From contig CAJUTB010000009.1 in the NCBI GenBank assembly GCA_910589315.1, positions 1 to 64,000 of the forward strand: 64,000 nt of DNA, read 5' to 3'. A program made the position numbers and the translations under genes. Position 1 is the first letter of the stretch. Every line of letters begins with the position of its first letter. Shown in pieces: positions 63,382 through 64,000 of this stretch. Below the pieces are notes generated by a model. That model worked only from the letters and a program-made list of their open reading frames with translations, did not search any database and was not told the DNA's origin. This DNA comes from an uncultured Oscillibacter sp. (GTDB lineage Bacteria > Bacillota > Clostridia > Oscillospirales > Oscillospiraceae).

Positions 63382-64000
63382 GCGCCTCTCCCCAACGCGC
63401 GGAGGATTGCCCGGGAGGTTTCTTCCACCGTGGGTTGATTCTCCACATTTTTCAGAAGACCCCGCTCCGCGTAAAACGCTTTCAGAGGTTCGGTCTCCTT
63501 ATGATAGACCGCAAGACGGGCTTTGACCGTCTCGGGCTTATCATCCTTTCGCTGGACCAACGCGCCGCCGCATTTGTCGCAGACGCCTTCCGTCTTCGGC
63601 GGCACGGCCGCTACATGGTAGCTGGCTCCGCAGGTCTCGCAGACCCGGCGGCCGCTCATGCGCTCCATGATGGCTTCGTCTGTGATTTCAATGGAAATCA
63701 CGCTGTCAAACTGGATTCCCGCCTGCTCCAAAGCCTTCGCCTGGGCAATGGTGCGGGGCACCCCGTCCAGAATGTAGCCCTTGGCGCAGTCTGGCTCCGC
63801 AAGCCGTTCCGAGACGATGCCAATGATCACCTCGTCCGGCACCAGATTTCCTGCGTCCATGTAGGACTTTGCCTTCAGGCCCGTGGGAGTGCCGTTTTTA
63901 ATGGCTGCCCGGAGAATGTTGCCGGTAGAAATCGTGGGTACTTCCAGCTTCTTGCACAAAATTTCCGCCTGCGTACCCTTGCCCGCGCCGGGCGCGCCCA
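63378..64000 (-). CDS. adk: Adenylate kinase, N terminus beyond the window
   Basis: The P-loop GAPGAGKGTQAE is encoded at 63963-63998, so the gene continues past the window edge; only about the first six codons are missing. The lid has a four-Cys zinc site (CETCGASYHV with CDKCGGALV), typical of Gram-positive enzymes. YILDGVPRTIAQAKAL departs slightly from the usual DGFPRT (Val for Phe). It balances adenine nucleotides. A TTG at 63959 is not the start. Confidence 0.96.
   Translation of the reverse strand, partial: GAPGAGKGTQAEILCKKLEVPTISTGNILRAAIKNGTPTGLKAKSYMDAGNLVPDEVIIGIVSERLAEPDCAKGYILDGVPRTIAQAKALEQAGIQFDSVISIEITDEAIMERMSGRRVCETCGASYHVAAVPPKTEGVCDKCGGALVQRKDDKPETVKARLAVYHKETEPLKAFYAERGLLKNVENQPTVEETSRAILRALGRGA

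Overview
The window reads as chromosome of an anaerobic, endospore-forming Firmicute of moderately high GC, most like the Oscillospiraceae (Oscillibacter/Lawsonibacter/Flavonifractor type). This rests on gene content: spoIVA, yunB, cwlD, sigH and the cotJ operon for sporulation; a pyrophosphate-type phosphofructokinase and Rex for anaerobic metabolism; and the gene order of the adk-map-infA-rpmJ-rpsM-rpsK-rpsD-rpoA-rplQ cluster. It is inference from family recognition, with no database search.

Layout. 1-6300: a XerC/D-type recombinase, an amidase, divergent fba and pfp, coaX, and a fused DNA-methyltransferase repair protein. 6376-14136: a phosphoribosyltransferase-like protein, spoIVA, an amino-acid ABC transporter operon with a PEBP protein, radA and cwlD. 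14333-23485: the cotJ operon. cotJA and cotJB are fused, and cotJC is cut into three segments by two different serine-recombinase elements. 23518-27679: murD-yunB-ligA. 27880-28850: a small gene pair and RNase P RNA. 28848-41100 (mostly minus strand): a membrane HTH sensor, then glmM-sigH-zinc protein-DUF1858-trmK-nif3-yebC, then a ruvC-ruvA-(Imm26, DUF6054, small membrane protein)-ruvB cluster. 41124-46392: rex, an S-layer-homology protein, a very Cys-rich small protein, PAP2, nudix-mnmA and a DUF4253 protein. 46544-54446: a blaI-blaR1-like pair with a giant sensor, a lipase, and a csoR-copA(Z) copper module. 54443-57719: mgtE under an M-box riboswitch and a second SLH protein. 57776-64000: trmD-rimM and the end of the ribosomal protein superoperon, running off the window inside adk.

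Main discovery. cotJC (manganese-catalase-family coat protein) occurs as segments 14800-14986, 18476-18695 and 23296-23485. Removing 14987-18475 (3489 bp, between two GGTA copies) and 18696-23295 (4600 bp, between two GCAGCAGA copies) restores an uninterrupted 198-codon frame containing all five expected metal ligands. Each element carries its own serine recombinase, preceded by a small overlapping ORF. The two recombinases are of different subtypes and lie on opposite strands. The arrangement parallels skin in sigK, but here two small elements sit in one spore gene, both at codons for catalytic residues. The cargo is regulatory rather than phage-like: a Fic protein and a PII-like protein in element 1, a flagellin-like mini-protein and a hybrid histidine kinase in element 2. 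I infer, but cannot show, that both are excised in the mother cell during sporulation.

Other points of interest are a CopA ATPase with an in-frame C-terminal CopZ that has its own ribosome binding site, an apparently leaderless sigH promoter, good sigma-E-type promoters before spoIVA, cwlD and yunB, and several unusual domain fusions.
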